From Alphaproteobacteria bacterium (GTDB lineage: Bacteria; Pseudomonadota; Alphaproteobacteria; ATCC43930; CGMCC-115725), in NCBI GenBank assembly GCA_019240125.1, contig JAFAYW010000154.1, positions 1 through 45,576 on the forward strand: a DNA stretch of 45,576 bases, given 5' to 3'. The first letter of the stretch is position 1, and each line of letters starts with the position of its first letter. The notes beneath the pieces are model-generated. The model was not told the origin of the DNA. It ran no database searches and saw only the letters and a list, made by a program, of their open reading frames with translations. Made by a program: the position numbers and the translations under genes. Shown piece after piece: positions 26,842 through 36,392 of the stretch.

Positions 26842-26968
26842 AATTGTGCGGCCACTCGGATCAAACCTCATCAACGTAGAGTATAGCGTCCTTTTGGCAA
26901 ACTCGCCGTGCTGTTGCGGAGATACTTTTCCCCACGCCACCTGGTTCCCGGCTATGGCGCCGGTGGCG

Positions 26969-26986
26969 CTGACACATATTTGTAAT
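26969..26986 (+). promoter_or_regulatory. Putative PhoB (Pho) box upstream of the PiT gene
   Basis: CTGACACATATTTGTAAT matches 15 of 18 positions of the E. coli Pho-box consensus CTGTCATAWAWCTGTMAY, with both 7-bp half-sites in the correct 11-bp register. It ends 42 bases before the PiT start. I see no good -10 at the expected 10-11 base distance, so promoter geometry is not proven. It also lies in the shared spacer of the divergent exported-protein gene. Confidence 0.5.
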
Positions 26987-27028
26987 TCTCCACGTTTAGC
27001 TTCTGCCCCGGTGACAGCGGAGCGGCAG

Positions 27029-28621
27029 ATGACGACGGCGACAGTCTTCGACAATCGAATTTCGAGCGGCTCCAGGAGCGGCCTCATCATGACCGCCGGG
27101 ATTGCGGCGCTGCTGGGAATCGGCGCGATCTACGTGGCGATCCAGCTGTATAGCGACCTGGCGGTTTCGCCGCTGCAATCGACCATGCCCTATCTGCTGC
27201 TCGGCTTGGCGCTTCTGATCGCGCTGGGCTTCGAGTTCGTGAATGGCTTTCACGACACCGCCAACGCGGTTGCGACCGTGATCTATACGCATTCGCTGCC
27301 GCCGCAGGTCGCGGTGGTTTGGTCGGGGGTGTTCAATTTCCTCGGCGTGCTGACCTCAACCGGCGCTGTCGCATTCGGCATCATCTCGCTGTTGCCCGTC
27401 GAACTGATCCTGCAGGTCGGCAGCGCGGCGGGTTTCGCGATGGTCTTCGCGCTGTTGATCGCTGCCATCATCTGGAATCTCGGGACCTGGTATTTCGGCA
27501 TCCCGAATTCGAGCTCGCATGCGCTGATCGGATCGATCATCGGCGTTGGCCTGATGAACCAGCTCAAGGCAAACGCCGGCAGCGGCACCAGTGGGGTCGA
27601 TTGGGCCCAGGCGGTCGGTGTCGGAAAATCGCTTCTGTTTTCTCCGCTCGTCGGCTTCTTTCTCGCCGGGGCCTTGCTGCTGGTGGCAAAGGCGCTGATC
27701 CGCATCCCGTCTCTGTACAAGGCGCCGGAAGGCAATCAGCCGCCGCCGTGGTGGATCCGGGGTCTTCTGGTGCTGACCTGCACTGGGGTCAGCTTTGCGC
27801 ATGGTTCGAATGACGGCCAGAAGGGCATGGGGCTGATCATGCTGATCCTGATCGGCACGGTCCCGACGACTTACGCGCTGAATAAATCGATGCCAACAAC
27901 CCAGATCACGATGTTCGAGAAGAACTCGGACGCGGCGGCGAAAATCGTCGAGGCAAAAGCAGCCGGGTACAATGTCCTCGGCAACCCCCGGCCGGCCGTA
28001 ACCTTGTACGTCGCGCAGCACAAGATCGGCGAGGGCACCTACCCGTCGCTGGCGATCCTGATCCGCGACATCAACAAGCAGGTTCAGCAATACGGTACTC
28101 TGGCTCAGGTCCCCCAGAATCAGGTCAGCAACACCCGCAACGATATGTATTTGACCTCGGAGGCGTTGCGCCTCCTCGCCAAGGATAGGGAAAACGACCT
28201 CTCGGCCGACGAGGTTACGACCTTGAACAGCTACAAGCAGTCGCTCGACAACTCGACCAAATTCATCCCGACCTGGGTCAAGGTCGCGGTGGCGATCGCG
28301 CTCGGGCTGGGCACGATGGTCGGCTGGAAGCGGATCGTCATCACGGTCGGCGAAAAGATTGGCAAGGAACACCTGACCTATGGTCAAGGGGCTGCCGCCG
28401 AGCTCGTCGCGATGGGCACCATTTTCGCGGCCGATACATACGGCCTGCCGGTCAGCACGACCCACATCCTGTCATCCGGCGTCGCAGGCACGATGGCGGC
28501 AAACGGTTCCGGATTGCAGCCGGCGACGGTCAAGAATTTGGTGCTTGCCTGGGTGATGACGCTGCCCGCTGCGATTGTGCTGTCCGGCTCGCTCTACGCG
28601 CTGTTCACCTGGTTGTTCTGA
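27029..28621 (+). CDS. pit: Low-affinity inorganic phosphate transporter, PiT family
   Basis: PiT proteins carry metal-phosphate with protons across the inner membrane. From the ATG at 27029 (GGAG at 27019-27022) the protein has 530 residues with about ten hydrophobic segments. PiT signatures are GFEFVNGFHDTANA (67-80), FGIPNSSSHALIGSI (156-170), GVSFAHGSNDGQKG (253-266) and YGLPVSTTHILSSG (471-484), the two duplicated halves with key Asn/Asp/His residues. A cytoplasmic insert of about 125 residues (290-415) separates the halves. The open frame runs 399 bases further upstream but that part is not protein-like. The next gene, a CBS-BON protein, starts 30 bases later. Confidence 0.93.
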   Translation: MTTATVFDNRISSGSRSGLIMTAGIAALLGIGAIYVAIQLYSDLAVSPLQSTMPYLLLGLALLIALGFEFVNGFHDTANAVATVIYTHSLPPQVAVVWSGVFNFLGVLTSTGAVAFGIISLLPVELILQVGSAAGFAMVFALLIAAIIWNLGTWYFGIPNSSSHALIGSIIGVGLMNQLKANAGSGTSGVDWAQAVGVGKSLLFSPLVGFFLAGALLLVAKALIRIPSLYKAPEGNQPPPWWIRGLLVLTCTGVSFAHGSNDGQKGMGLIMLILIGTVPTTYALNKSMPTTQITMFEKNSDAAAKIVEAKAAGYNVLGNPRPAVTLYVAQHKIGEGTYPSLAILIRDINKQVQQYGTLAQVPQNQVSNTRNDMYLTSEALRLLAKDRENDLSADEVTTLNSYKQSLDNSTKFIPTWVKVAVAIALGLGTMVGWKRIVITVGEKIGKEHLTYGQGAAAELVAMGTIFAADTYGLPVSTTHILSSGVAGTMAANGSGLQPATVKNLVLAWVMTLPAAIVLSGSLYALFTWLF

Positions 28622-28651
28622 CCGACGGCATATTCAGATAAGGAGCTGACC

Positions 28652-29323
28652 ATGCGCGCAGCCGATCTCATGGTGCGTGACGTCATCACCGTAGAACCGG
28701 AAGCCGATGTCGCGCACGCAGTCGATCTGCTGGTCCATAACGACGTCAGCGCCCTGCCGGTGATCGATGGCGAAGGTAATCTTATCGGTATTCTGAGCGA
28801 GGCCGATCTGATGCGCCGTGTCGAGCTCCACACCGAGCGGCCGCGGCAATGGGGTGAATCGATCCTCGGGGCGAGCACGTTGGCAGATGAATTCGCCAAG
28901 GCGCACGGCAAACGGGTTGCCGAGATAATGACTCGCGGAGCGGTCTCGGTGAGCGAGGCGGCGCCGCTTTCCGAGATTGCCGGTGCTTTGGAGCGCTATC
29001 GCATCAAGCGCGTTCCCGTGACCCGCGACGGCAAGGTGGTGGGCATCGTCAGCCGCAGCAACGTGATCCAGGCACTCGCCACCGCTTTGCATGAAGGCGG
29101 CGACCAGCAGGATGGTGACCGGCACATTCGAGACGAATTGCTGACGTCACTCGCGAGGCAGGGCTGGACTGTTTTCGGCGACCGCAACGTCACGGTTTCC
29201 GGAGGCATCGTGCACCTATGGGGCCTTGTCGGCTCCAAGGATGAGCACAGGGCATTGATCGCACTCGCAGAAAGCGTCCCCGGCGTAAGAGGAGTTACCG
29301 ACGAAATGATCCCGGCCTATTGA
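28652..29323 (+). CDS. CBS-pair plus BON domain protein
   Basis: A 223-residue cytoplasmic protein. The first CBS domain is about 6-60 (DVITVEPEADVAHAVDLL, then SALPVIDGEGNLIGILSEADL), the second about 88-145 (RGAVSVSEAAPLSE, then RVPVTRDGKVVGIVSRSNV), together an adenine-nucleotide binding module. The BON domain is at about 155-220 (GWTVFGDRNVTVSGGIVHLWG). Such proteins are common in alphaproteobacteria; the ligand and target are not known. An ideal AAGGAG (28640-28645) precedes the ATG. It lies in a row with the PiT transporter and the porin, so a link with phosphate or energy sensing is possible but inferred. Confidence 0.9.
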   Translation: MRAADLMVRDVITVEPEADVAHAVDLLVHNDVSALPVIDGEGNLIGILSEADLMRRVELHTERPRQWGESILGASTLADEFAKAHGKRVAEIMTRGAVSVSEAAPLSEIAGALERYRIKRVPVTRDGKVVGIVSRSNVIQALATALHEGGDQQDGDRHIRDELLTSLARQGWTVFGDRNVTVSGGIVHLWGLVGSKDEHRALIALAESVPGVRGVTDEMIPAY

Positions 29324-29355
29324 AAGAGGCAGGGTTCGGACAGAATCACATAAAC

Positions 29356-29390
29356 CTGTCATAACAGTTGAATAGGTTGCACCGTAGTAA
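29356..29390 (+). promoter_or_regulatory. Putative PhoB box and -10 upstream of the porin gene
   Basis: CTGTCATAACAGTTGAAT (29356-29373) matches 14 of 18 positions of the E. coli Pho-box consensus, with a perfect first half-site plus the following A (CTGTCATA). TAGTAA (29385-29390) lies 11 bases downstream, the distance expected between a Pho box and a -10, although it matches only three of six -10 positions. The ATG is 34 bases beyond it. Confidence 0.55.
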
Positions 29391-29424
29391 GCTCCTTGCG
29401 TGAACAGGAAGCTATGGGTGTGAT

Positions 29425-31065
29425 ATGCGAGCAAATCTGCAGGCTTGGTCCAATCGGCTGAACGGAACGGCGATCGTCGCACTGTTGGCCGCCAGCGCGC
29501 CAGGAACGGCGCTGGCGCAATCAGCCGATCGCATCGACGCGATCGAACAGCATATTCGGCAGCTCGAGGGCGAACTGCAGCACCTGAAGGGCGAGCTCAA
29601 CGTGACGCGACAACAACTGCGGCAATCGCAGCGCGCAACCGCGCAGGCCCGTGCCACGGCGCAGCAAGCAACGCGGACAGCAAGCGAGACCGAAGAACGG
29701 GTCGCGGCCGCCCCGCAACCCGCGCTCGCGCCCGCTCCGCTCACGCCCGCCCCTCAACCGCCGGCACCCGGCCCGAAGGTCGTTCAGACAGCCGGCAATC
29801 GCTTTGGCCTCGAAAGCGCCGATGGGCGCAACTCGATCTATTTGACGGGTCGCCTTCACCTCGATACCGGCGGTTACCTCGATTACCATGCGGATTCGAA
29901 ATATGCCTCGGTGACCGATCTCAACAGCGGCTTCAACGCGCGTCGTGCCCGGCTTGGGGTTACGGGAAAGTTTGCCGGCGATTGGAATTACACGCTGATC
30001 TATGATTTCGGCGGCGCGTCCGACGGATTGCCGCCGACGACCGGGGCGCCGGTCAGCGGCATCGAAAGCGCTTTCATTACCTATAACGGGATCAACAAGG
30101 GCGCTTTTCCGATCGCGTTCGATCTCGGTTACATGGATACGCCCTTTACATTGGAAGAGGCGACCAGCTCCAACGACATTCTGTTTATGGAGCGAGCCTC
30201 AATTCAGGCTGTGGCGAGCAACATCTTCGCGAATGATTTCCGGTCGGCCGCCGGCGTGCGATCGAACGACGACCGCTATTGGGCCGGTGTCTACCTGACC
30301 GGTCCTGCGTCGGGCGCCTCGCACACGACCGGCGAGCAATATGGCGCTTTCGGAAGAGCGACGTACCAGGTACTGCAGACCCCCGAATATTCGCTGCACC
30401 TCGGTGGCGATGTCGGCGCCCTGCTGAAGCCACCGGGAGCGCCGCGCACCATTACCCTGTCAGACCGCCCCGAACTCAGGATCGATCCGACAGCGATCCT
30501 TTCAACCGGGCCGCTCGGCACCGCCACCAATCCGGTGAATGGGGCGCAGGTTTACGGGGTTGAGGCCGCCGCCGGCTGGCGCAACCTGTTCATGCAGGGG
30601 GAGTATTATCGGATCGATCTCGATCGCCAGGGGCTGTCGAGCGTTGGATTTGACGGGGGCTATGTGGAGGGCAGCTGGACTGTGTCGGGCGAGCAGCGCA
30701 AGTACAACCCCGCGACCGGGGCCTATCTCGGCATCGTGCCGGATCATCCGTTCGAACCGTGGGCCGATAATTACGGGACCGGCGCGTGGGAACTGGTAGC
30801 CCGCTACAGCACAGTTGACCTTAACCATGGTGCGCCCTCGGCAGTCGGCGCCGTCGGCGGTGGCCAGCAGACGGTCTATACGGTCGGCATGAACTGGTAC
30901 CCGAACACCAACATGCGGCTGATGGTGGATTTCCTCCATGGCGACATCAAAAAGCGGTTCATCTCCGCGGCAAGCAACGATACCGGCATCGCCGGCACGC
31001 CAGTCGGCGCGTCAGTCGGCGGCAATTTCGATGCGCTGGCGATGCGCGCGCAGTTCGCCTTCTGA
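29425..31065 (+). CDS. Outer-membrane porin, OprO/OprP (phosphate-selective) family
   Basis: OprO/OprP porins form trimeric anion channels for phosphate or polyphosphate in Pseudomonas; related proteins of other specificity exist. The 546-residue protein has a signal peptide (cut after ALAQ, residue 32), a coiled coil (about 34-75, with IDAIEQHIRQLEGELQHLKG), an Ala/Pro linker (to about 115), then a beta-barrel from NRFGLESADGRNSIYLTGRL to the terminal Phe (MRAQFAF), the sorting signal of outer-membrane barrels. FNARRARLGVTGKFAGDWNY is typical of the family. It follows the PiT and CBS-BON genes, has a Pho-box-like site, and ends at a strong bidirectional terminator. Confidence 0.88.
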   Translation: MRANLQAWSNRLNGTAIVALLAASAPGTALAQSADRIDAIEQHIRQLEGELQHLKGELNVTRQQLRQSQRATAQARATAQQATRTASETEERVAAAPQPALAPAPLTPAPQPPAPGPKVVQTAGNRFGLESADGRNSIYLTGRLHLDTGGYLDYHADSKYASVTDLNSGFNARRARLGVTGKFAGDWNYTLIYDFGGASDGLPPTTGAPVSGIESAFITYNGINKGAFPIAFDLGYMDTPFTLEEATSSNDILFMERASIQAVASNIFANDFRSAAGVRSNDDRYWAGVYLTGPASGASHTTGEQYGAFGRATYQVLQTPEYSLHLGGDVGALLKPPGAPRTITLSDRPELRIDPTAILSTGPLGTATNPVNGAQVYGVEAAAGWRNLFMQGEYYRIDLDRQGLSSVGFDGGYVEGSWTVSGEQRKYNPATGAYLGIVPDHPFEPWADNYGTGAWELVARYSTVDLNHGAPSAVGAVGGGQQTVYTVGMNWYPNTNMRLMVDFLHGDIKKRFISAASNDTGIAGTPVGASVGGNFDALAMRAQFAF

Positions 31066-31087
31066 CGGCGGCGATCCGGCGAACAAC

Positions 31088-31118
31088 AAAAAAGGCCGGG
31101 TGCGAACCCGGCCTTTTT
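31088..31118. terminator. Bidirectional intrinsic terminator between porin and ftsH
   Basis: GGCCGGGT (31094-31101) and ACCCGGCC (31106-31113) form a perfect 8-bp stem with a 4-base loop, flanked by AAAAAA on the left and TTTTT on the right. It can end the plus-strand porin and the minus-strand ftsH transcripts. Confidence 0.92.
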
Positions 31119-31138
31119 AGCATGTGCTATGCGACCCG

Positions 31139-33054
<1,916 letters not shown>

Positions 33055-33058
<4 letters not shown>

Positions 33059-33132
33059 GCTGCAGGCCTTTCCCTATCGCCCGGGCACCGCGCCCGGCAC
33101 GACCGCACGGCGGTTCCGCGCCAGCAAGACAT
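33055..33132 (-). CDS. Possible 25-codon leader ORF coupled to ftsH
   Basis: In the 89-base gap between tilS and ftsH, a perfect AAGGAG (33144-33139) lies six bases before an ATG at 33132-33130. The frame encodes 25 residues beginning MSCWRGTAV, rich in Arg (six) with three Cys and two AGG codons. It ends in a TGA whose bases overlap the ftsH GTG start (GTGA). The ORF is not in frame with ftsH. A hairpin CCGGGC-GCGGT-GCCCGG sits inside it. I infer translational coupling or a regulatory leader peptide; chance cannot be excluded for so short a frame. Confidence 0.4.
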
Positions 33133-33147
33133 AGGATGCTCCTTCCA

Positions 33148-34428
33148 TTAAACAACTGTAAAGGCCGCACGTGAGAGCGGGTTTTCCGGGCGGAATTCGA
33201 GCCTCGGCAACGGGTCGCAATCCGGCCGGGTGAACCCGAGATGCGGCACCGCCGCTAACCCATTGTCATCCCAGATCGCGGGGACCGCCGGCCATAGCAA
33301 CCGAGGCAGATCGACCGACGAGCCACTGGCTGTCGGTGGTGGATGGCGATCGAGGTAGCCGACAGTAACACTGCACCGCGCCGCCGCCGGAAGTTCGACC
33401 AAAAAGCGACGGTCCCAGATGACGCGGTCGCTGGCATGGAGCAGCTTTGGGGAGCTCGCCGCAGCGAGTTCGCGATGCACGAGAATGCTGCCGCGCCATG
33501 GTACAAGGCGACAGCCGGCAAGGGTACGCCCGCGAGGCGATGCGGCGCCGAGAGCGAGGCGCAGCCGTGAGACGCGTTCGCGCCGGGGCTGGTAGCTCCC
33601 GACACCGATGCAGGCGGTAACGCGCGCGAGAAGGGCGTCGGCCATATCGGGGGCCGCGGCAGAAAGCGCGGCCTGATCAATCGAGGCGATCCCCGCAGGA
33701 TGGATCGCAACAGCCGCTGCGAGCAGTTGATCGAGCATCTGCTCGTGTTCGACGCGCCGTTCGCCGTGGAGCCGGACCGTCTGCGTGATATTGCGTTCGG
33801 GCGCGGTCGACGCCAGCCGTAACCGGGCGCGTTCGAAGACCGGGTTCAGGTTGCTCGGATCGGTCAGAAAATCCTGACCAGCCGCCGCGAGGAGAGTGGC
33901 GAGCCGGGCGCGCGGGAACGTCAGAAGCGGCCGCACCAGACGACACCCGTCGAGCACGCGCACTGCCGACATGCCCGCCAGACCGAGCGGTCCGCTGCCG
34001 GCGCGGCGCCTGATTAGATGCGTTTCGACCTGATCGTCACTCTGATGCGCAGTCAATAGATGCAGGCAGCCATGCGCCCGACACCATTCCGATAAGAGAT
34101 GATAGCGCGCGCTGCGGGCGGCTTCCTGGACGCCGCTTTGCGACTTCGGTGCGTCCCAGACCAGAGTCTCGTGGGCAATGCCGAGCGAATGCAGCCAACC
34201 ACTCACCCTTAACGCTTCCATGGCACTGTCAGGCCGCAGCCGGTGATCGACATGTAGTGCCCGGAGTTCGCCGTCCCGGGCGCTCACCCAATCCCGGGCG
34301 AGCAATGCTAACGCCATGCTGTCAGACCCGCCGGATACCGCGATGGCGACAAGCGGGCGCCGCTCGAACCCGCCGATGCTTGCCATGCTTAGAGCGAATT
34401 CTGCTGATACTGGCGCTGCCGCGCTCAC
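33148..34428 (-). CDS. tilS: tRNA(Ile)-lysidine synthase TilS
   Basis: TilS modifies C34 of the tRNA-Ile that reads AUA, attaching lysine with ATP. The 426-residue protein has the PP-loop SGGSDS (32-37), the segment LHVDHRLRPDSAMEA, and TAHQSDDQVETHLIRRRAGSG, all typical of the N-terminal ATPase domain. The C-terminal tRNA-binding part is less conserved. The GTG at 34428 is chosen because no in-frame upstream start is available; the N-terminus before the PP-loop is about 10 residues longer than usual. It lies 44 bases after the cpoB stop and is followed by ftsH, the usual order in alphaproteobacteria. Confidence 0.92.
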   Translation of the reverse strand: MSAAAPVSAEFALSMASIGGFERRPLVAIAVSGGSDSMALALLARDWVSARDGELRALHVDHRLRPDSAMEALRVSGWLHSLGIAHETLVWDAPKSQSGVQEAARSARYHLLSEWCRAHGCLHLLTAHQSDDQVETHLIRRRAGSGPLGLAGMSAVRVLDGCRLVRPLLTFPRARLATLLAAAGQDFLTDPSNLNPVFERARLRLASTAPERNITQTVRLHGERRVEHEQMLDQLLAAAVAIHPAGIASIDQAALSAAAPDMADALLARVTACIGVGSYQPRRERVSRLRLALGAASPRGRTLAGCRLVPWRGSILVHRELAAASSPKLLHASDRVIWDRRFLVELPAAARCSVTVGYLDRHPPPTASGSSVDLPRLLWPAVPAIWDDNGLAAVPHLGFTRPDCDPLPRLEFRPENPLSRAAFTVV

Positions 34429-34472
34429 CCTGCCGCACTCCCTGCCGCACTCACCGTGCAGCCCACCGCCGG

Positions 34473-35573
34473 TCAGCAGCCGAGGCGTTTTTTCTCGGCA
34501 GAGGCGCGCTCCTTGATCGAGGCGCCGGGGTTGGGAAAGTCTCGGTCGAGCTGCCCCAATGCGACACAGGCATTCTGCTTCTGATCGGCCCGAGCCAGCG
34601 ACATGCCGAGCTTGAGCAGCTCATCCGGCGCCTTTGCACCCTTGGGATAGCGTTTGTAGCCCTCGGCGAATGTCGAGGCGGCTTCCATGTATTTGCCGCG
34701 TGTGTAAAACGTCTCGCCCAGCCAATACTGGGCGTTACCCGCCATTGAGTCTTTCGGATGCTGTTCGATGAACGCCTTGAGCGCCGCTTCGGCAGCGGGG
34801 TAGTTTGCCTGTTTCAGCAGACCGAATGCGTAGTTGTATTGCTCGGCGCTGGAACCGCTCGGCAACCCGCCCTCGCCTCCGGATCGTGTCCCCGCGGCGC
34901 CACTCGCCATATCCGGCGGGCCACCGCCTGGCGGCGCCATGCCTGGCGGGGTCAGGGTGCCGAAGATCGGTGTTGGGCCACCGCCCGGGCCAGGGCTCGG
35001 GTTATAGCCGGCACCTGCACCATAATCGGGCGGCCCGAACCCACCGGGCGGTTTGCGTAGCGGCGGCGCCGGCTCGTCATCGGCATCGGCCAATGGGCCA
35101 GCCAGCGATCCGCCGGGCGGCCCGTTAGGTGGGAAACCCATCGCCGACGAGCGCGATGCCGGCGAGCCGCGGGGCGGCGGGGGAGGCGGCGTAGCTGCGG
35201 CCAGCGCCCCCCCGCCGCTGTCGTGCAGGCGCATGTCGATATCGCTGTTGACCTGCTCCAGACGTTGCCGCAATTGGCCGACCTGGTTGCTGAATTCCTC
35301 GACGCGACCCGTCAGATTGCGCATCTGGTCTTCGAGATGCTCCATCCTCACCTCGGTGTTGACGGCACCGGGTCCCGCGTCGCCCGCAGACATCGGTGGC
35401 GGCGGCCCACCGCGATAGACCTGCCGCTGCAGCATGTTCAGATCGCGTTCGAGCCGGTCGAGCCGCTCATCCATCGAACGGTCCTGAGCCCAGCACACGA
35501 TCGGAGTGCCGCCGATGCCGGCCCCGACGATCAACGTAAATACGAGCCGCGGCAAAAGCGGTTGCCGGAACAT
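34473..35573 (-). CDS. cpoB: CpoB (YbgF), Tol-Pal system coiled-coil TPR protein
   Basis: CpoB works in the periplasm with Tol-Pal and coordinates peptidoglycan synthesis and outer-membrane constriction at division. From the ATG at 35573 the protein has 366 residues: a signal peptide (MFRQPLLPRLVFTLIVGAG, cut after CWAQ), a coiled coil with MDERLDRLERDLNML and VRMEHLEDQMRNLTGRVEEF, an unusually long Pro/Gly-rich linker (about 125-245), then TPR repeats (YNYAFGLLKQANYPAAEAAL, AQYWLGETFYTRGKYMEAA) ending KKRLGC. The ATG at 35663 would place 30 residues before the signal peptide; GAGG nine bases ahead of 35573 supports the later start. It follows pal. Confidence 0.9.
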   Translation of the reverse strand: MFRQPLLPRLVFTLIVGAGIGGTPIVCWAQDRSMDERLDRLERDLNMLQRQVYRGGPPPPMSAGDAGPGAVNTEVRMEHLEDQMRNLTGRVEEFSNQVGQLRQRLEQVNSDIDMRLHDSGGGALAAATPPPPPPRGSPASRSSAMGFPPNGPPGGSLAGPLADADDEPAPPLRKPPGGFGPPDYGAGAGYNPSPGPGGGPTPIFGTLTPPGMAPPGGGPPDMASGAAGTRSGGEGGLPSGSSAEQYNYAFGLLKQANYPAAEAALKAFIEQHPKDSMAGNAQYWLGETFYTRGKYMEAASTFAEGYKRYPKGAKAPDELLKLGMSLARADQKQNACVALGQLDRDFPNPGASIKERASAEKKRLGC

Positions 35574-35749
35574 TCTCAAGAGCCTCGCCACTGTCGCTTC
35601 AGCCAGTGCATTTGCCGCGACGATACCGAGCGCGGAAATGTTCGTGACTGGATTGTTAGCCATTTTTTAGGGCGAAATGAGGGCGCCCGCCGCGTGCTCC
35701 TCCGTCGTGTCTTCGGCCGCGCGGCGGCGGATGCCGGTCAGTGCGGAGT

Positions 35750-36250
35750 TCAGTTGACGTTGGTGATGGCGTTACGGTTCTGCGCATAGGCGTCGTCGCT
35801 CGAACCCGGAACGGATGGCCGCTCCTTGCCATAGCTGATCGTCGATAGACGAGAGGCCGGCACGCCGAGGGCGACCAGGACATTCTTGGCCGCGTTGGCG
35901 CGACGCTCGCCAAGGGCGAGGTTGTATTCGCGTGTGCCGCGCTCGTCACAATTTCCGTCAAGTGTGACGCTGACATTCGGATAGCGCTTCAGCCATTGTG
36001 CCTGACGCTGCAGGATCTGTTGCGCTTCCGAGGTGATCTCCGAGCTGTCGAATTGGAAGAAAACGCGATCCCCGGCTGTTGCCGCAAGGTCCTGCTGCGA
36101 GCCGGGTCCGTAGGATGGAGCGCCGCTCACACCGCCCATTCCGGCGCCGCCCATGCCGGGACCACCGGCCCCGGAAGTTTGATCGGGCGTACTGCTGCAA
36201 GCGGCGAGCATCAGCAACGCCCCAGAGAGGGCTGCTACACGTGACGACAT
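35750..36250 (-). CDS. pal: Peptidoglycan-associated lipoprotein Pal
   Basis: Pal anchors the outer membrane to peptidoglycan and is moved to the septum by the Tol motor. From the ATG at 36250 it has 166 residues: signal peptide and lipobox LLMLAAC with lipidated C18, a Gly/Met-rich linker (PGMGGAGMGGVSG), then an OmpA-like peptidoglycan-binding domain (about 65-166) with VFFQFDSSEI and LDGNCDERGTREYNLALGERRA. AAGGGAGA precedes the start. The upstream open frame is ignored because the lipobox fixes the N-terminus. It has a promoter of its own in the 142-base gap after tolB. Confidence 0.96.
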   Translation of the reverse strand: MSSRVAALSGALLMLAACSSTPDQTSGAGGPGMGGAGMGGVSGAPSYGPGSQQDLAATAGDRVFFQFDSSEITSEAQQILQRQAQWLKRYPNVSVTLDGNCDERGTREYNLALGERRANAAKNVLVALGVPASRLSTISYGKERPSVPGSSDDAYAQNRNAITNVN

Positions 36251-36296
36251 TATAGAATCTCCCTTATTGGCGCGGAATGACCCGCTCGCGCGGTCA

Positions 36297-36324
36297 ATTA
36301 CAAACCGGCAAACCACACTATCAA
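36297..36324 (-). promoter_or_regulatory. Putative sigma70-type promoter of pal
   Basis: On the minus strand, TTGATA (36324-36319) is followed after 16 bases by TGTAAT (36302-36297), each five of six matches to the -35 and -10 consensus. The pal start is about 46 bases downstream of the -10. Confidence 0.55.
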
Positions 36325-36330
36325 CCGGGC

Positions 36331-36356
36331 CCCGGATGGGGCGGGGCCCATCCGGG
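36331..36356. terminator. Strong hairpin between tolB and pal
   Basis: CCCGGATGGG (36331-36340) and CCCATCCGGG (36347-36356) form a perfect 10-bp stem with a 6-base loop, 36 bases after the tolB stop. No T-run follows on the minus strand, so it may be a pausing, processing or mRNA-stabilising structure or a weak terminator, placed just ahead of the pal promoter. Confidence 0.55.
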
Positions 36357-36392
36357 TGGCGGCTACCCAGAAATCCGGACTTGTCGAGCGCC

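Noticed and set aside
26630..27028. Upstream extension of the PiT reading frame (133 codons)
   Set aside because: The residues are not protein-like, run across the divergent exported-protein gene, and a good ribosome-binding site and family-like start occur at 27029.
34429..34472. Separate promoter for tilS
   Set aside because: No convincing -10/-35 pair is visible in the 44-base gap after cpoB; co-transcription is simpler.
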